64,000 bases of DNA from Hippophae tibetana. Its lineage: Eukaryota; Streptophyta; Magnoliopsida; Rosales; Elaeagnaceae. The notes under the pieces are model-generated. The model did no database searches. It saw only the letters and a list, made by a program, of their open reading frames with translations, and was not told the origin of the DNA. Shown here one piece after another: positions 51,950-62,297 of this stretch; within the stretch, counting starts at the first letter, position 1, and every line of letters starts with the position of its first letter. The position numbers were made by a program, and so were the translations under genes. Location: contig CM072801.1 in NCBI GenBank assembly GCA_037013495.1, positions 18,095,501 through 18,159,500 of the forward strand, in the 5' to 3' direction.

Positions 51950-52290
51950 TATTTCATAATTTGTTTTTTTATGTAATTTTTTTAATAGATTTAAATTAAA
52001 ATTTTAACCCTATATGATCGGATTGACATTTAAATTGGATTTGGATTGAATTATTTTCGGATTGTATCGGATTCAAATTAACTTAAAATTGGCGGATTTA
52101 GATTTGTTCGGATTAACATGTACAACGGATCAGATTCGGATTGACATTTAAAGCGGATTCAGATTAAATAATTTTTGGATTGAATAATTTTCAGATCGGA
52201 TCGGATCGGATTCAGATGAACTTAAAATCGGCGGATTCAGATTTGTTCGAATTAGCATGTACAACGAATCAGATTCAGATTGATCTAAAT
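51950..52290. repeat. 139-bp subterminal tandem repeat of the hAT
   Basis: GGCGGATTYAGATTTGTTCG occurs at 52091 and 52230 (period 139), followed in both copies by ATTARCATGTACAACGRATCAGATTC. A third degraded copy is visible upstream near 51955. CGGATC/CGGATT words dominate, so the region is rich in CpG. Confidence 0.8.
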
Positions 52291-52320
52291 TTTGCGGTTT
52301 CAAACCGATGCTCACCCCTA

Positions 52321-52328
52321 ATATATAG
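52321..52328. repeat. 8-bp target site duplication of hAT, right (ATATATAG)
   Basis: Identical to 49703-49710. Confidence 0.9.
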
Positions 52329-52429
52329 AATGTTTTAAGTTTAATACTAATAATACTTGGCATGATAAAACAAATTGCCCGGGCCAGTGGATCTTAGTAA
52401 GGGACCATTTTGATATGTTCCATTAGTTG

Positions 52430-52760
52430 AGAGCTTTGCAAAGTAACTATGTTACTATTGACATTACAACAGAGCTTCTTGCTTTAAGAGAAGGTGCAAA
52501 ACTGATATTTGAAAATCATATGCTATTCTTGAAAGTGATTGTCAATTATCAGTTGAAAAAATTATAGAAGTGAAGGGCAGGACCTTTCACAAACTGATCT
52601 TATTGCAAAGGATATCAAGTGCTACCTATAGAATCTTCCTCAACATGGAATACTCTTCTGAATGCATAGTGCGAATATGGGGGCTCATATGCTTGCAGTT
52701 TAGGAAAAAAAATCATGTCCTATTTCTTTTTCTAATTTTTCAGATTGTTCTAATGTAATA
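52430..52760 (+). pseudogene. RNase H-like (RVT_3) fragment, probably LINE-derived
   Basis: Plus-strand pieces Glu-Leu-Leu-Ala-Leu-Arg-Glu-Gly-Ala, then in another frame Leu-Glu-Ser-Asp-Cys-Gln-Leu-X-Val-Glu-Lys-Ile, follow the pattern of the RNase H-like domain found at the C-terminus of plant non-LTR retrotransposons and of free-standing RVT_3 genes. It carries frame changes. There are no boundaries, poly-A tail or upstream RT. Confidence 0.6.
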
Positions 52761-53245
52761 GGCCACATTGATGGTAAACTCTCACCTTAATTTTTAAATA
52801 TATATTACTTGTTATTCAAAATGATACATTTTAATTATTTTATTGTTATGTTATTGGACATTTTAATAACTATTTTGTGTAATTTGATTTTGGGAGGGGG
52901 GCTCATGGAATATATTTAAACCTTACTAGTTGAAATTAAGTGATTTTTTTATTCAAATTATTTCATGACTATTAAGATCAAAACAACCCATTGAAATGAT
53001 CCATAACCCCAAAGAGTTTTGTACATTTGGTAACACATATTCAATGTTTATATCCATGAGCTCATAAGAGAGTTTTATACATATATATTCCATACATAAT
53101 AGCTATTTAGTAATTATAGAAAAATAATATTATGTTTGGATAAAAAATGAAAGTCATCTCAACTCTTTGTCTATTGATATTACATTAATCTTATTCTTAA
53201 TTTCTTGATGATATCCATCACTTACTTATCTTAACCAATTGGTTG

Positions 53246-56200
53246 TGGTATGTGCACCATGTTCACACCCCTGCAACGTGGATCACTCCTGAAGTAACTC
53301 CCATGGAGATAAAGTCATATAGTTATCGATTTGTTTAGTTGTTATGGAATAAACATGAGTAGTAGAGTGGCTACTATTCTATTCCTATTCTTCATCATTT
53401 CTTATTTTTCAACAATTGTTGTTATCTTCTCTTCCATTGTATGACTATATATAGCCCGAATGAATATAATAAAGGCAAGTATTATTTCACCAAAATAGTT
53501 CTTTTTCTCTTTATTCCTTTCTACTCCTTATCTCCAATTTCCTTTATATCAGTGGTATCAAAGCGTGGTTCCAATCATGGACACCCACAGAAAAAAAAAA
53601 TAGAGAATTTCGTAATGAGGTAAATGAAACCTTAGCTCGACATGAGTCAAGTTTCGATCAGATAAACTTAGCTCTACAAGCAATGTTAACTGAGCTTCAA
53701 ACCCACCGCACCTCCCTTAACCAAAAATCCAACTCTCCTTAATTTAACCCATTTGCACCTAAAGGATCATCACATCCTCATACTTCCTGTTCTTTTATCT
53801 TTAACAGTTAGCCTTCACAACAACTTAAACTCTCATTTACCCGATTCGACGAAAACGACCCCACTAGCTAGGTGTATAAGACAGAATAATATTTTGATTT
53901 TAAGGATATTGCACCAGCTCAACAAGTCCAATTGCCCTCCTTCCACTTAGATGGGATTGCTCTACAATGACATAGATGGTTAAACAAGTTTCTTGGACCA
54001 CTCATATGAAGCGAGTTTTTCATAGTAGTGTTGCTCCATTTTGGATCCACTAAGTATAAGGTTCCATCAGTCACTCACACATCTTAGATAAACAACCATC
54101 GTGGAAACCTACCAGGAAGCCTTCGAAAGGCTTTCACATTAAGTAGATTACCTCCTTAATATTTTTCTTATAGGATATTTTGTTGTAAGTCTTCGAGATG
54201 ACGTTCACAATGACGTAAAATTCAAGTAGTCCTACACGTTGGCAGATGCGATCGGGGTTGCACGAATGATAGAGGAGTGCAACATGTTGTATAAAAATCC
54301 TAATCCTCCAGCCCGTTCATCGCCAATCATGATGACACCCATAGCACCGACCAACCCAACAGTGAGAATCCTTGGATCAGTACCATCAGAGCGAACAAAT
54401 CCCTCTCCATCGTTGATTCATAGAATCACCAATCAAGAGGCTCGTGAATGACAAGAGAAAGGGTTGTGTTACTATTATGATGAAAAATTCCTTTATGGCC
54501 AATACTATGAATGACCATAACTATTTATGATCACAGACTCTTTGAACACGGGCCTTAAGGAAGATAAAGATGATTCATAAGAAATTTTTAATCTCGAAGA
54601 CATCCCCAAAAATTCATTTCATGCCATTTGTGGTGCCGTACACCCACAAACCTTTCATGTGATGGGAAAATTGAAGAACAAGAGCATAATAGTGCTCACC
54701 GACGGTGGTAGCACTTATAACTTCATTGACCAAAATGTAGTCATCGGGTTTAGGTTACTAGTGAATCAAAGCAAGTAGTTTCAAGTTATGATGGTCAACC
54801 AAGAAAAGATCAATTGTAACAGACAATGTCAAGCACTCACAATGAACATCCAAGGGAAAAATGTCACTACCAACTACTATATCCTTCCCACATTGCTTAC
54901 CGGTTAGTGTTGGGAGTATAATGGCTTGAAACTCTCAGTCCCATTGAGATGGATTTCAAGAAACTCATTATGAGCTACAAAAGGCATGGAGATACTCACA
55001 CCCTTCAAGAATTGAAATGAGTAGACATCAGAGCATTAATCGACAGAGAATTCCATGGGCTGCAGAGGGTCAGATTGTTTTTTCAAATAACCTCTCCTAT
55101 CCTAGCAACAACAATGTACCCTACCCTCTTGAGATGCAACACCTCATATCCAAATTCTCACATATGTTTAAACCACCCACCCGATTACCTCCACAAAGAT
55201 CCCATGACCACCACATATCATTACGGAAAAATGTAGGTCTCGTAAGCGTGAGACCGTACTAGAACCCCTATTACCAAAAAATCGAGATAGAAAAAATAGT
55301 GCATGAACTTTTGCAATCTGGATTGATAAGACCTAGTCATAGTCTATTCTCATCCTCTATTTTGTTAGTAAAAAATGGAGTTTGGCAATTTTGTGTGGAC
55401 TACCGAGCTTTGAATGACATAACCATCAAGGATAAATACCCAATTCTAGTGATCGATGAACTATTGGATGAATTACATGGATCCCGATACTACTCTAAAT
55501 TGGATCTGCGATATGGTTATCATCAAATCTGGGTACAAGCAAACGACATCCATAAAATGGCCTTCCAAACACACAAACAGACATTACGAATTTGTAGTAA
55601 TTCCATTTGGCCTCAACAACGCTCCAACAACCTTCTAAAGTCTCATGAACGATATTTTATGACCCTACCTCTGGAAATTTATTTTAGTTTTCTTTGATGA
55701 TATCTTGGTATACTCTAAATCATGGGAAGATCATCTCACACATTTACACAATGTTTTAAATATTTTGGCCACTAATGAATTTTTTTTTCCAAGGAATCGA
55801 AGTGCCTATCTGGTGTTATGTAGATAGACTACTTGGGTCACATAATTTCAGGAAAAAAAAGTCTAAGTTGATCCTTCCAAAATACAAGCAGTAATAAAGT
55901 GGCTTACACAGACAACAACCAAAGAAGTCCGAGGGTTTCTAGGATTGGTAGGCTATTACAAGAAATTCATTCGTCACTTTGGAAATATAGCAACCCCACT
56001 AACTTGATTAGTGACCAAAGAAGGATTCCAATGAAATGAAGCTACATAAATGACCTTCAAAAAATTGAAAACCAACTCACCAATCTTGTGCCTACTAGAT
56101 TTTTTTCAATGATTTGTGATCGAATATGATGCTAATGGAATTGAGATTGGTACGATTCTCTACTAGTAAGATCGGCCAGTGACATATTTTATTAAAGCAT

Positions 56201-57282
56201 TAAAAGGTTCTACTTTAGCCTTATCCACCTACGAGAAAGAGATATTGGCCATTGCCAAGGCAATTAAGAAATGGCGACCCTATCTGCTTAGGATATCTTT
56301 TACATTTCGAATAGACCAGAAGAGTCTCAAGTACCTATTGGAACAATGAATCACTACACATGCACAGAAACGCTGGTTACCCAAGATACTTGGCTACAAC
56401 TATACTTGGAATTCCAATTTATATCCATCTCTACGTCTCAAGCATACTAGTGGCTTGTCCTTCAAAAAGAAGTTCAACAAGAACCATTTTATGAGGAATT
56501 GAAATCAACAAACTCATTCTTGATCCAAAGAGATGGGTGTGGTTCCGAAAGGCAAGGTTCTTTTAAGTTCCGCTTCTAATTTAATTCCAAAAATCTTGAT
56601 GGATTGCCACACAAACTCAATTGGTGGACATTTTAGGTTCCATAAAAAATTCGTCTGAAGTTAAGTAGGATTTGTTTTTTTCAAATATGAGCCGAATGGT
56701 AAAAGAGTTCTTGTAGAAATGTGAAGTTTTTTAGCATTTCAAATCAGATTGCATGAAACCAGTAGGCCTACTCCAACCTTTAACCGTGCCAACACAAGTA
56801 TGGACCGAAGTATCCATGGACTTCATCGAAGGATTACCATCCTCTCAAGGATATACTTCCATTATGGTCGTTGTCGATCTCTTAACGAAGTATGCCCACT
56901 TCATTCCTTTAAGGCACCCTTTCACTGCTATCATAGTCACCAGGTCATATCTTGCATTTATCTTTGATGACAAGAATTGTTAAGTGAGGAGGAATGATAT
57001 GTGCACCAAGTTCACACCCATATAAGCACATCAGGTTGGACGTGGATCACACCTAACTAGCAACTCTCACGGAGATAAGGTCATATAATTATCGAGTTGT
57101 TTAATTGTTATGGATTTAACATGCGTAGCAAAATGGGTACTATTCTATTCTTATTTTTCAATAATTATTGTTATCCTCTCTTCCCTTATATGAGTATATA
57201 TAGCCTTAATGAATATAATAAAAGTAAGTATCATTCCACTAAAATAGTTCCTTCTCTATTTATTCTCTTATGATCCATAACA
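53246..57282 (+). mobile_element. Decayed, internally deleted Ty3/gypsy element
   Basis: The LTRs are about 53246-53551 and 56995-57282 (306 and 288 bp), sharing TRTGTGCACCAWGTTCACACCC near the start, a TATA-like TATATATAGCC and AATGAATATAATAAA. The PBS TGGTATCAAAGC is at 53553-53564. A PPT (AGTGAGGAGGAA) precedes the right LTR at about 56983-56994. I found no target duplication. Coding content in order: gag, protease, RT, RNase H, then only the start of the integrase core. Confidence 0.85.
53575..56983 (+). pseudogene. Gag-pol of the decayed gypsy element, integrase truncated
   Basis: Protease shows Asp-Gly-Gly-Ser near 54702. RT begins near 55290 with Leu-Leu-Gln-Ser-Gly, continues through Phe-Cys-Val-Asp-Tyr-Arg-Ala-Leu-Asn and has the catalytic Phe-Phe-Asp-Asp box near 55690-55705 after a frame change. 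The RT connection and RNase H (Glu-Tyr-Asp-Ala near 56125; Tyr-Glu-Lys-Glu near 56230) follow with several stops. The integrase core starts near 56780 (Val-Ser-Met-Asp-Phe) and has the following beta strands, but ends after about 60 residues directly before the PPT: the second Asp and the Glu of the catalytic triad and the C-terminal domain are gone. At least ten stops or frame changes make it a dead copy. Confidence 0.85.
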
Positions 57283-58149
57283 TAGAAGCTCATCTTTTCA
57301 ATCCAAATCTCCCACAAATGATAAAACAAATTCAATTTTTAAATATTTTGTCAATAAAAAATAATTACATGAAGAAAAGAAAACCTACATTAGATTTTTG
57401 TATTAAATACTAGTTATAACGTTCTAAAAAATATTTTACAAATAAAAAAGTATACCTATGAAAGTGACTAAAATGGTTAAAGATATCAAAAGTTAGAGTC
57501 GATTTTAGGATGGAATCGACTTGAAAATTAGGTTCCCTTCATTTTGAGTTGGTTTTAGGAACCGACCAAGAACTCAAAAATCTTGCTTTGTAATTGAGTA
57601 GTTCCAAATAAGCATACGCATTTATTTCACAAAAGATACAACCCGAGAGTAGAGACATATACCTCTCAGCATTAGGTAGATATACCTCTCAAAACATGTG
57701 AGCTTCTCTAGTAGAGATTGTGATCAGGGGTTTTTTCCCCATTTTACTTTTATTCTCATATTTTATTTGATATTTTTAAATATAAAAAATACTTCTCACA
57801 TTCAATTTTACAACTGATGATATTTTAGAGTCTGCCAAAACATTTACTCGTAGAAGTTCAGTAGGGTGAGCCAAACCTCCATGAAGAGGTTCAATAGTTA
57901 TTTACTAAACCTTTTGTGATTTCATAAAAAAAAAAAAGAAATTTATATATCATTGGAAAGGCTTGGGGAACATTTAAATGCAAATTTCAGGAATTTTTTT
58001 GATATTATATAATATTTAATAAAATATTATATTAAAAATTGAAATTAAATTTTTCTTTAATAAACAATACCAAAGAACTGTTCAAATAAAATAGAACAAT
58101 AAATGAAACCCTCAAAATATGGTAAAAGAAGTTATACCATGAGCAACTT
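57283..58149. other. Gene-free stretch with CACTA-like subterminal words
   Basis: At about 57490-57595 the words GAGTCGATTTTAGGATGGAATCGACTT and GTTGGTTTTAGGAACCGACC are short inverted repeats of the CACTA subterminal type, akin to those at 45110-45194. There is no terminus and no gene. Confidence 0.4.
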
Positions 58150-59050
58150 TTTTCACGTTTCTAGGAATCCAATACTAAAATAAGGTGAAAGAAATTTGGC
58201 TTGATTGATGATATTTTGACTCTCCCAAGAGAGGATAAAATCATCTTGCATTAATGCTTTAATAGCATTTCTATTATCACCTTCCATGTACGTTAACTGT
58301 AAAGCCATTTGAAGAGAAAATAATAATGCAAGTGCTTTACCTTCTTCAACTGAATTACTTTGAAAAAATTTGGTTAAACATTCAAGAATGTGACCTCTCT
58401 AATAACAACTGCAATAGTAATAGAATTACCATGGATAGCAACATCAAAAATTAATCTATGAAGAACCCCTAGGTGGTTTTTTTTTCAAGATGAAGGTGGA
58501 GGTAGAAAGAGATCTTGAATATTAGAAGTATCTAAATTATTTGCACTAAAAAAAAGTTCACTAAATTCTAGAAATCTTGAATTTAATCTAAAGATAACAA
58601 AATTAGGATTTGGGGATTTAAATTTAAAAATTATATCATTTCTAAATTTTCAAAAAAAATCAAAAGAGATATACACACAGATAAAATGAATTCAAAATGA
58701 GTTAACAAAGAAGAAATGTAAACATCATGTTTATCAAAAATAAAACTTAGGAGAGAATCTAGAGACATAATATTAGAGTTAGTCAAAAGAGAAATAGGAT
58801 ACCAATTAGACCAGATAGAAATAATAAACAGACAAGAAGTTAACACATGATTGATAGATTCAATTGTCATGAGTTGGAAGACAACTAGAAAAAAGTCTCA
58901 AACAAAAAACTTTTTAACTTCTTATGAAATTTTTGTTTCCAAAAGAACTTCCAAAATGATGGAATATGTAAGGCAAACTTAGAAATATAACCACACATAG
59001 AAGCTTACATTCCTTGAATTTGTTGAAGATGTAGAAACACATCTGAATGA
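58150..59050 (-). pseudogene. LINE-type fragment: zinc-binding RT tail and RNase H-like domain
   Basis: Minus-strand frame 58631-58870 contains Ile-X-His-Val-Leu-Thr-Ser-Cys and Trp-Ser-Asn-Trp, typical of the zf-RVT region after plant LINE reverse transcriptases. Further along the minus strand (about 58480 down to 58150), in several frames, come Asp-Val-Ala-Ile-His-Gly-Asn-Ser, Val-Val-Ile-Arg-Glu, Leu-Ala-Leu-Leu-Phe-Ser-Leu-Gln and Glu-Gly-Asp-Asn, the pattern of an RVT_3 RNase H. The order and strand fit one decayed LINE 3' end. No poly-A tail is distinguished from the AT-rich background. Confidence 0.6.
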
Positions 59051-60088
59051 AACGGCATATTAGGAAATGGAAGAGAGGTTATGCTTACCCTAGATAAGTA
59101 CATATTATATGTACATTTTTGTTATGTCACATTTTAAGAATATGTTTTTTTTCTTAATACTTTCACTATTTAGTATTTATTGTCCCCCATGTATTTCTCT
59201 ACAAATACCCAATTAGAGTTGATGGAAAAATCAAGCCTTTCATAAGCAATTTTCCCCCCCAAGAAACATTGCTCAATTGTCAAGTTAGTTAACAACAGAG
59301 ATGGAAATTTCAAGTGTTGGATTGAAGAACATATGTGCTGACTATACCAAGTAAAATAAAATAATAAATAACGAGAAATTAGTCAAGCCAACAAGAGACT
59401 AGGAATCAGATAATTAAAGCTATTAAATCTGCAATAACCTAGCTTAAATGAGTTATTTATATATTTATAAGAAATTCAGTCAGCTACAGATCAACATGTA
59501 GCAAATGAATTAAAATATTTTTATTGCACTTGGGTAGTTTTCATTCATAGTAATTTTATCATTTTATGAAAAATTAGGCAGGAGAAAAAATAATTCAAAA
59601 GTAACTAAAAAAATGCCAGTATTAACTGTTACCCATATATTTCTGTATGTAACTGTGTGCTATATTTATTGGTAAAATAAATTTAAAGTATAATCATTCA
59701 ACCAAGGTTATTAATTACTAATACAACAGCAGGCTTCCATCTCAAGCATAAGCCACAAGATACACAAATCATGGATTTCAAGAACCCAGCTGAATGGCTC
59801 TTATTGCATTTATCTAAAACATATTTTCAAATTTTCTTTCAGTTTCTGTAAGAATGATACAAATTTTTTTTTAAAATAAAAAAGAAAAAGAAAAAAAGGT
59901 ACCTCTTTGACTGCATATTGGCACAAGGGCATGTCTACAAGAAACTCCCTTTTCTGTTGGTATTCGAACTTCAATTCGGAACTAAAAAGTCAGTTTTTCA
60001 ATGAATTTTCTTTCAAGTAAAACTTATAAACTAAAGAATTGTGAATACATATATAATTAAAAAGAGAATCAATGGCCTCTCCTATGAA
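59051..60088. other. Gene-free flank and probable 3' UTR of the next gene
   Basis: AT-rich in its first half. The portion close to 60088 is the likely 3' UTR of the minus-strand gene. A minus-strand stretch at about 59903-59990 has splice-like borders and an open frame but lies after a stop codon; it may be part of the UTR or of an alternative last exon. Confidence 0.4.
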
Positions 60089-61548
60089 TCAATGTTGATT
60101 GTGGTGTTCTGATTGCTCAAAGCCACTATCGAAAGCTTGTTCCGACCTAAGGCTTATATCCTCTGAATATGTGCTGAGCTCATTTGTTAGAGTTCCTATG
60201 CCCATGCAGCTTGTCCCGTCTCTAGAACCGTTCATGCATGGCTGACCATTCCTTATCCAAGGTTTTGGAGGTACTGATCTCACATTATTTGGTTTCTGCT
60301 GCTTGAAATACCTCGTTCCCAAATCCTTCGAGAATTCCCTCTCTCGTTTAGATTTATATTGATTACTAGTAGATGGAGTGTATGTATCTCTTTGATCACC
60401 AGTTGGGCTTGGGTTGCTTTCATCAGAAAGTGGACGGCTAACATGATGACCTTCTGAAGTTTGAAAACCTGGCACATCACTGACTGCAAGAGAGGGTGAG
60501 GGGTCTCCCTTATCACAGGGAAATGCAGGTAAAGGTGGAAAAGGATGGAAAGGCATACCCAGAACAAAACAACTCCCTAAAGTTTCAGCATTGGGAGTAC
60601 CAAATTGCTGAATGATAGACAAGGGGATTCCATATGAGACTGGTAAGTGAGAAACAAACTTTTCTTGTGGATATCCAACAATAACCTTGTCAAAAGGAAA
60701 TTCTGGTCGGACAAAAGTTGATGTAGCAACTGAAGATATCAGAGAATTTGAAAGGGAAAATGAGAAACCAGGTGGAACATCCACAAGGTTGTTCTGTCTT
60801 CCATCACAAGCCACATTACCTTCATTGTGCAGGCAGTGATCATGAGCATAGCCAGCACATTTCTTATCCTCTGTGCTTCCCTTGCCCAGACAATCCACTT
60901 TGACTTCCCGAACCCCAGGTAATGGGCTAAATTCAAACTGTTTAAGAGGTACAGAATCAATATTTTGTTCCTTGCTCTGAAGAGTTATCAAATTAGGGTT
61001 TGGATCTGCTGGCTGATCCCATCGACTCTTCCGCTTGCGGGTATTCCCACTGGTACTGCAATCACCTATAGAAGGAGCAGAACAGCTCTCTTGTGCACTT
61101 ACATTCCCCAGCGTTGTTGCTGGCATGCATTGATTGATACGATCAATAGCTTCCACAGGTCTTCCATCAAGATCGTGCCAATTATTGTTCATTGGTGACC
61201 TATTGCAGCAGGAATTCCTATGAAATTCACTTTTCCTGTCATCCCTGTCCATAAAGCTAGGTCTTCTCAACGATCTTGGAATCCACCTATCTCGAAAGTT
61301 TCTGGCTATTTGATGCACCTGTATAGGCATTTGAGCATATCAAATGCTTAGGTCATATCCACACAAGACATTTCTGTCACATAGAAGTATCACCACAAAA
61401 AGGAATACACGTTAAATGAGGTTTTGACTAAATTGTAACATCACAAAGGGTAAATGGATGCGTACAGCATATCAAAGAGAATCTATCGATTAAAAAAAAA
61501 ACCTGTTTGTCTTCATGATCCGTAAGGGATAGTATTGAAAACCGAAAG
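60089..61548 (-). CDS. Last two exons of a nuclear protein, ASHH2/SDG8-like C-terminus (partial)
   Basis: Two exons: 61548-61503 (46 nt) and 61318-60089 (410 codons including TGA). The intron 61319-61502 is GT-AG and phase 0. The exon upstream also has an AG acceptor, so the gene continued 5', beyond 61549. The encoded segment starts with a basic region (Ile-Ala-Arg-Asn-Phe-Arg-Asp-Arg-Trp-Ile-Pro-Arg), then Arg-Lys-Arg-Lys-Ser-Arg-Trp-Asp-Gln-Pro, Val-Pro-Pro-Gly-Phe-Ser, and near the end Arg-Tyr-Phe-Lys-Gln-Gln-Lys. It is low in predicted structure and rich in Ser, Pro and Asn. From memory these motifs match the C-terminal tail of plant ASHH2/SDG8 H3K36 methyltransferases, but the SET domain is not in the window, so the name is tentative. 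No stops interrupt it. A copia element begins 73 bp upstream of the first exon seen, probably within an intron. Confidence 0.6.
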
Positions 61549-61621
61549 CTGCACAGAAACCACATTTATCAGGAAAATACTCATGCGGGCAAAACAAAAG
61601 ATAATTATTAATATTAATCAG

Positions 61622-61799
61622 TGTTAAAAATGATTAGTTATGTGTGTATTAGGTGTCTAACACTAGGTGAATATATTAGTTGTGTATTAGGTGTCTTAGT
61701 TTTGTATTAGGTGTATGTCAGCTAAGATTGTCTCTAACTTTGTATATAAATAGGTAGTGTCTGTGAATGAAAATAGACGAGTGAATTATGAGTTTTACA
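61622..61799 (+). repeat. 5' LTR of the copia element (178 bp)
   Basis: Begins TGTTAAAAATGATTAG and ends GAGTTTTACA. It contains tandem copies of TGTATTAGGTGTCT and a TATA-like TATATAAATAGG near 61743-61754. This is short for a copia LTR. The boundaries rest on TG...CA and the adjacent PBS; the partner LTR is not in the window. Confidence 0.75.
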
Positions 61800-61811
61800 T
61801 GATATCAGAGC
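61800..61811 (+). other. Primer binding site of the copia element
   Basis: TGATATCAGAGC, one base different from the initiator tRNA-Met match, directly after the LTR. Confidence 0.8.
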
Positions 61812-61939
61812 ATTTGGGTTACAAAATTTGGGAATTTTTTTTCGTTCAAATTAGTGGCTGATTTTGGGTAAACACAAATTAGGATTTGGTGCATTTTTGA
61901 GTTCCAACTCGAAACATCCTTTTGGAGTGCACATTTTTT

Positions 61940-62181
61940 CTCACCCCGGCACAGGGAAGAAGACCAGCCACCAACCAGCCAAACCCCGAAGTCCGATCAC
62001 CAGACGAGCCGCGAGTGAGCCACACGCGCCACCGTGACTTTCTATCAACTTTCCACGCATCTCACCGCCGGCAAAGGGAGGAAGATCAGTCGCTGACCGG
62101 CCAAACCCCGAAGTCCGATTACCATACGAGCTGCGAATGAGCCACATGCGCCATTGTGACTTTTTGTCATCTTTCCACGCG
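61940..62181 (+). repeat. 121-bp tandem duplication in the copia leader
   Basis: CTCACCCCGGCACAGGGAAG at 61940 recurs as CTCACCGCCGGCAAAGGGAG at 62061; the units share CCAAACCCCGAAGTCCGAT and the following words with about 85% identity by eye. The region is far richer in G+C and CpG than its surroundings. Confidence 0.88.
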
Positions 62182-62297
62182 CCTGCGCCTGACAGCGCGT
62201 CATCTGTGGTGGTTTGGCACTCATCGCTTGTGATTGTTCAGGTTTGGATTCTTCCAATTTTGTGTTCGTTTGCTCGCTATCTTGTCGTTTGTAAGAG

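Larger units (their letters stand above)
49711..52320. mobile_element. Pack-hAT transposon carrying O-fucosyltransferase gene pieces
   Basis: 2610 bp bounded by 12-bp perfect terminal inverted repeats (TAGGGGTGAGCA at 49711-49722, its reverse complement at 52309-52320) and a perfect 8-bp target duplication. Both subterminal regions are dense with short GGATTCRGATTGA-type words and their variants. No hAT transposase frame is visible, so it is non-autonomous. The interior (about 50350-51480) matches part of a plant O-fucosyltransferase gene including introns, flanked on both sides by related TCGCCGATC/TCGCCAATC-rich segments (about 50060-50250 and 51510-51575). Confidence 0.88.

Noticed and set aside
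53246..57282. 5-bp target duplication for the decayed gypsy element
   Set aside because: The 5-mers next to the inferred LTR ends do not match, and the LTR ends themselves differ by an indel, so no duplication is claimed.
59903..59990. Extra exon downstream of the ASHH2-like gene
   Set aside because: It has splice-like borders on the minus strand but follows an in-frame TGA at 60089 and I do not recognise the peptide; kept only as a remark.
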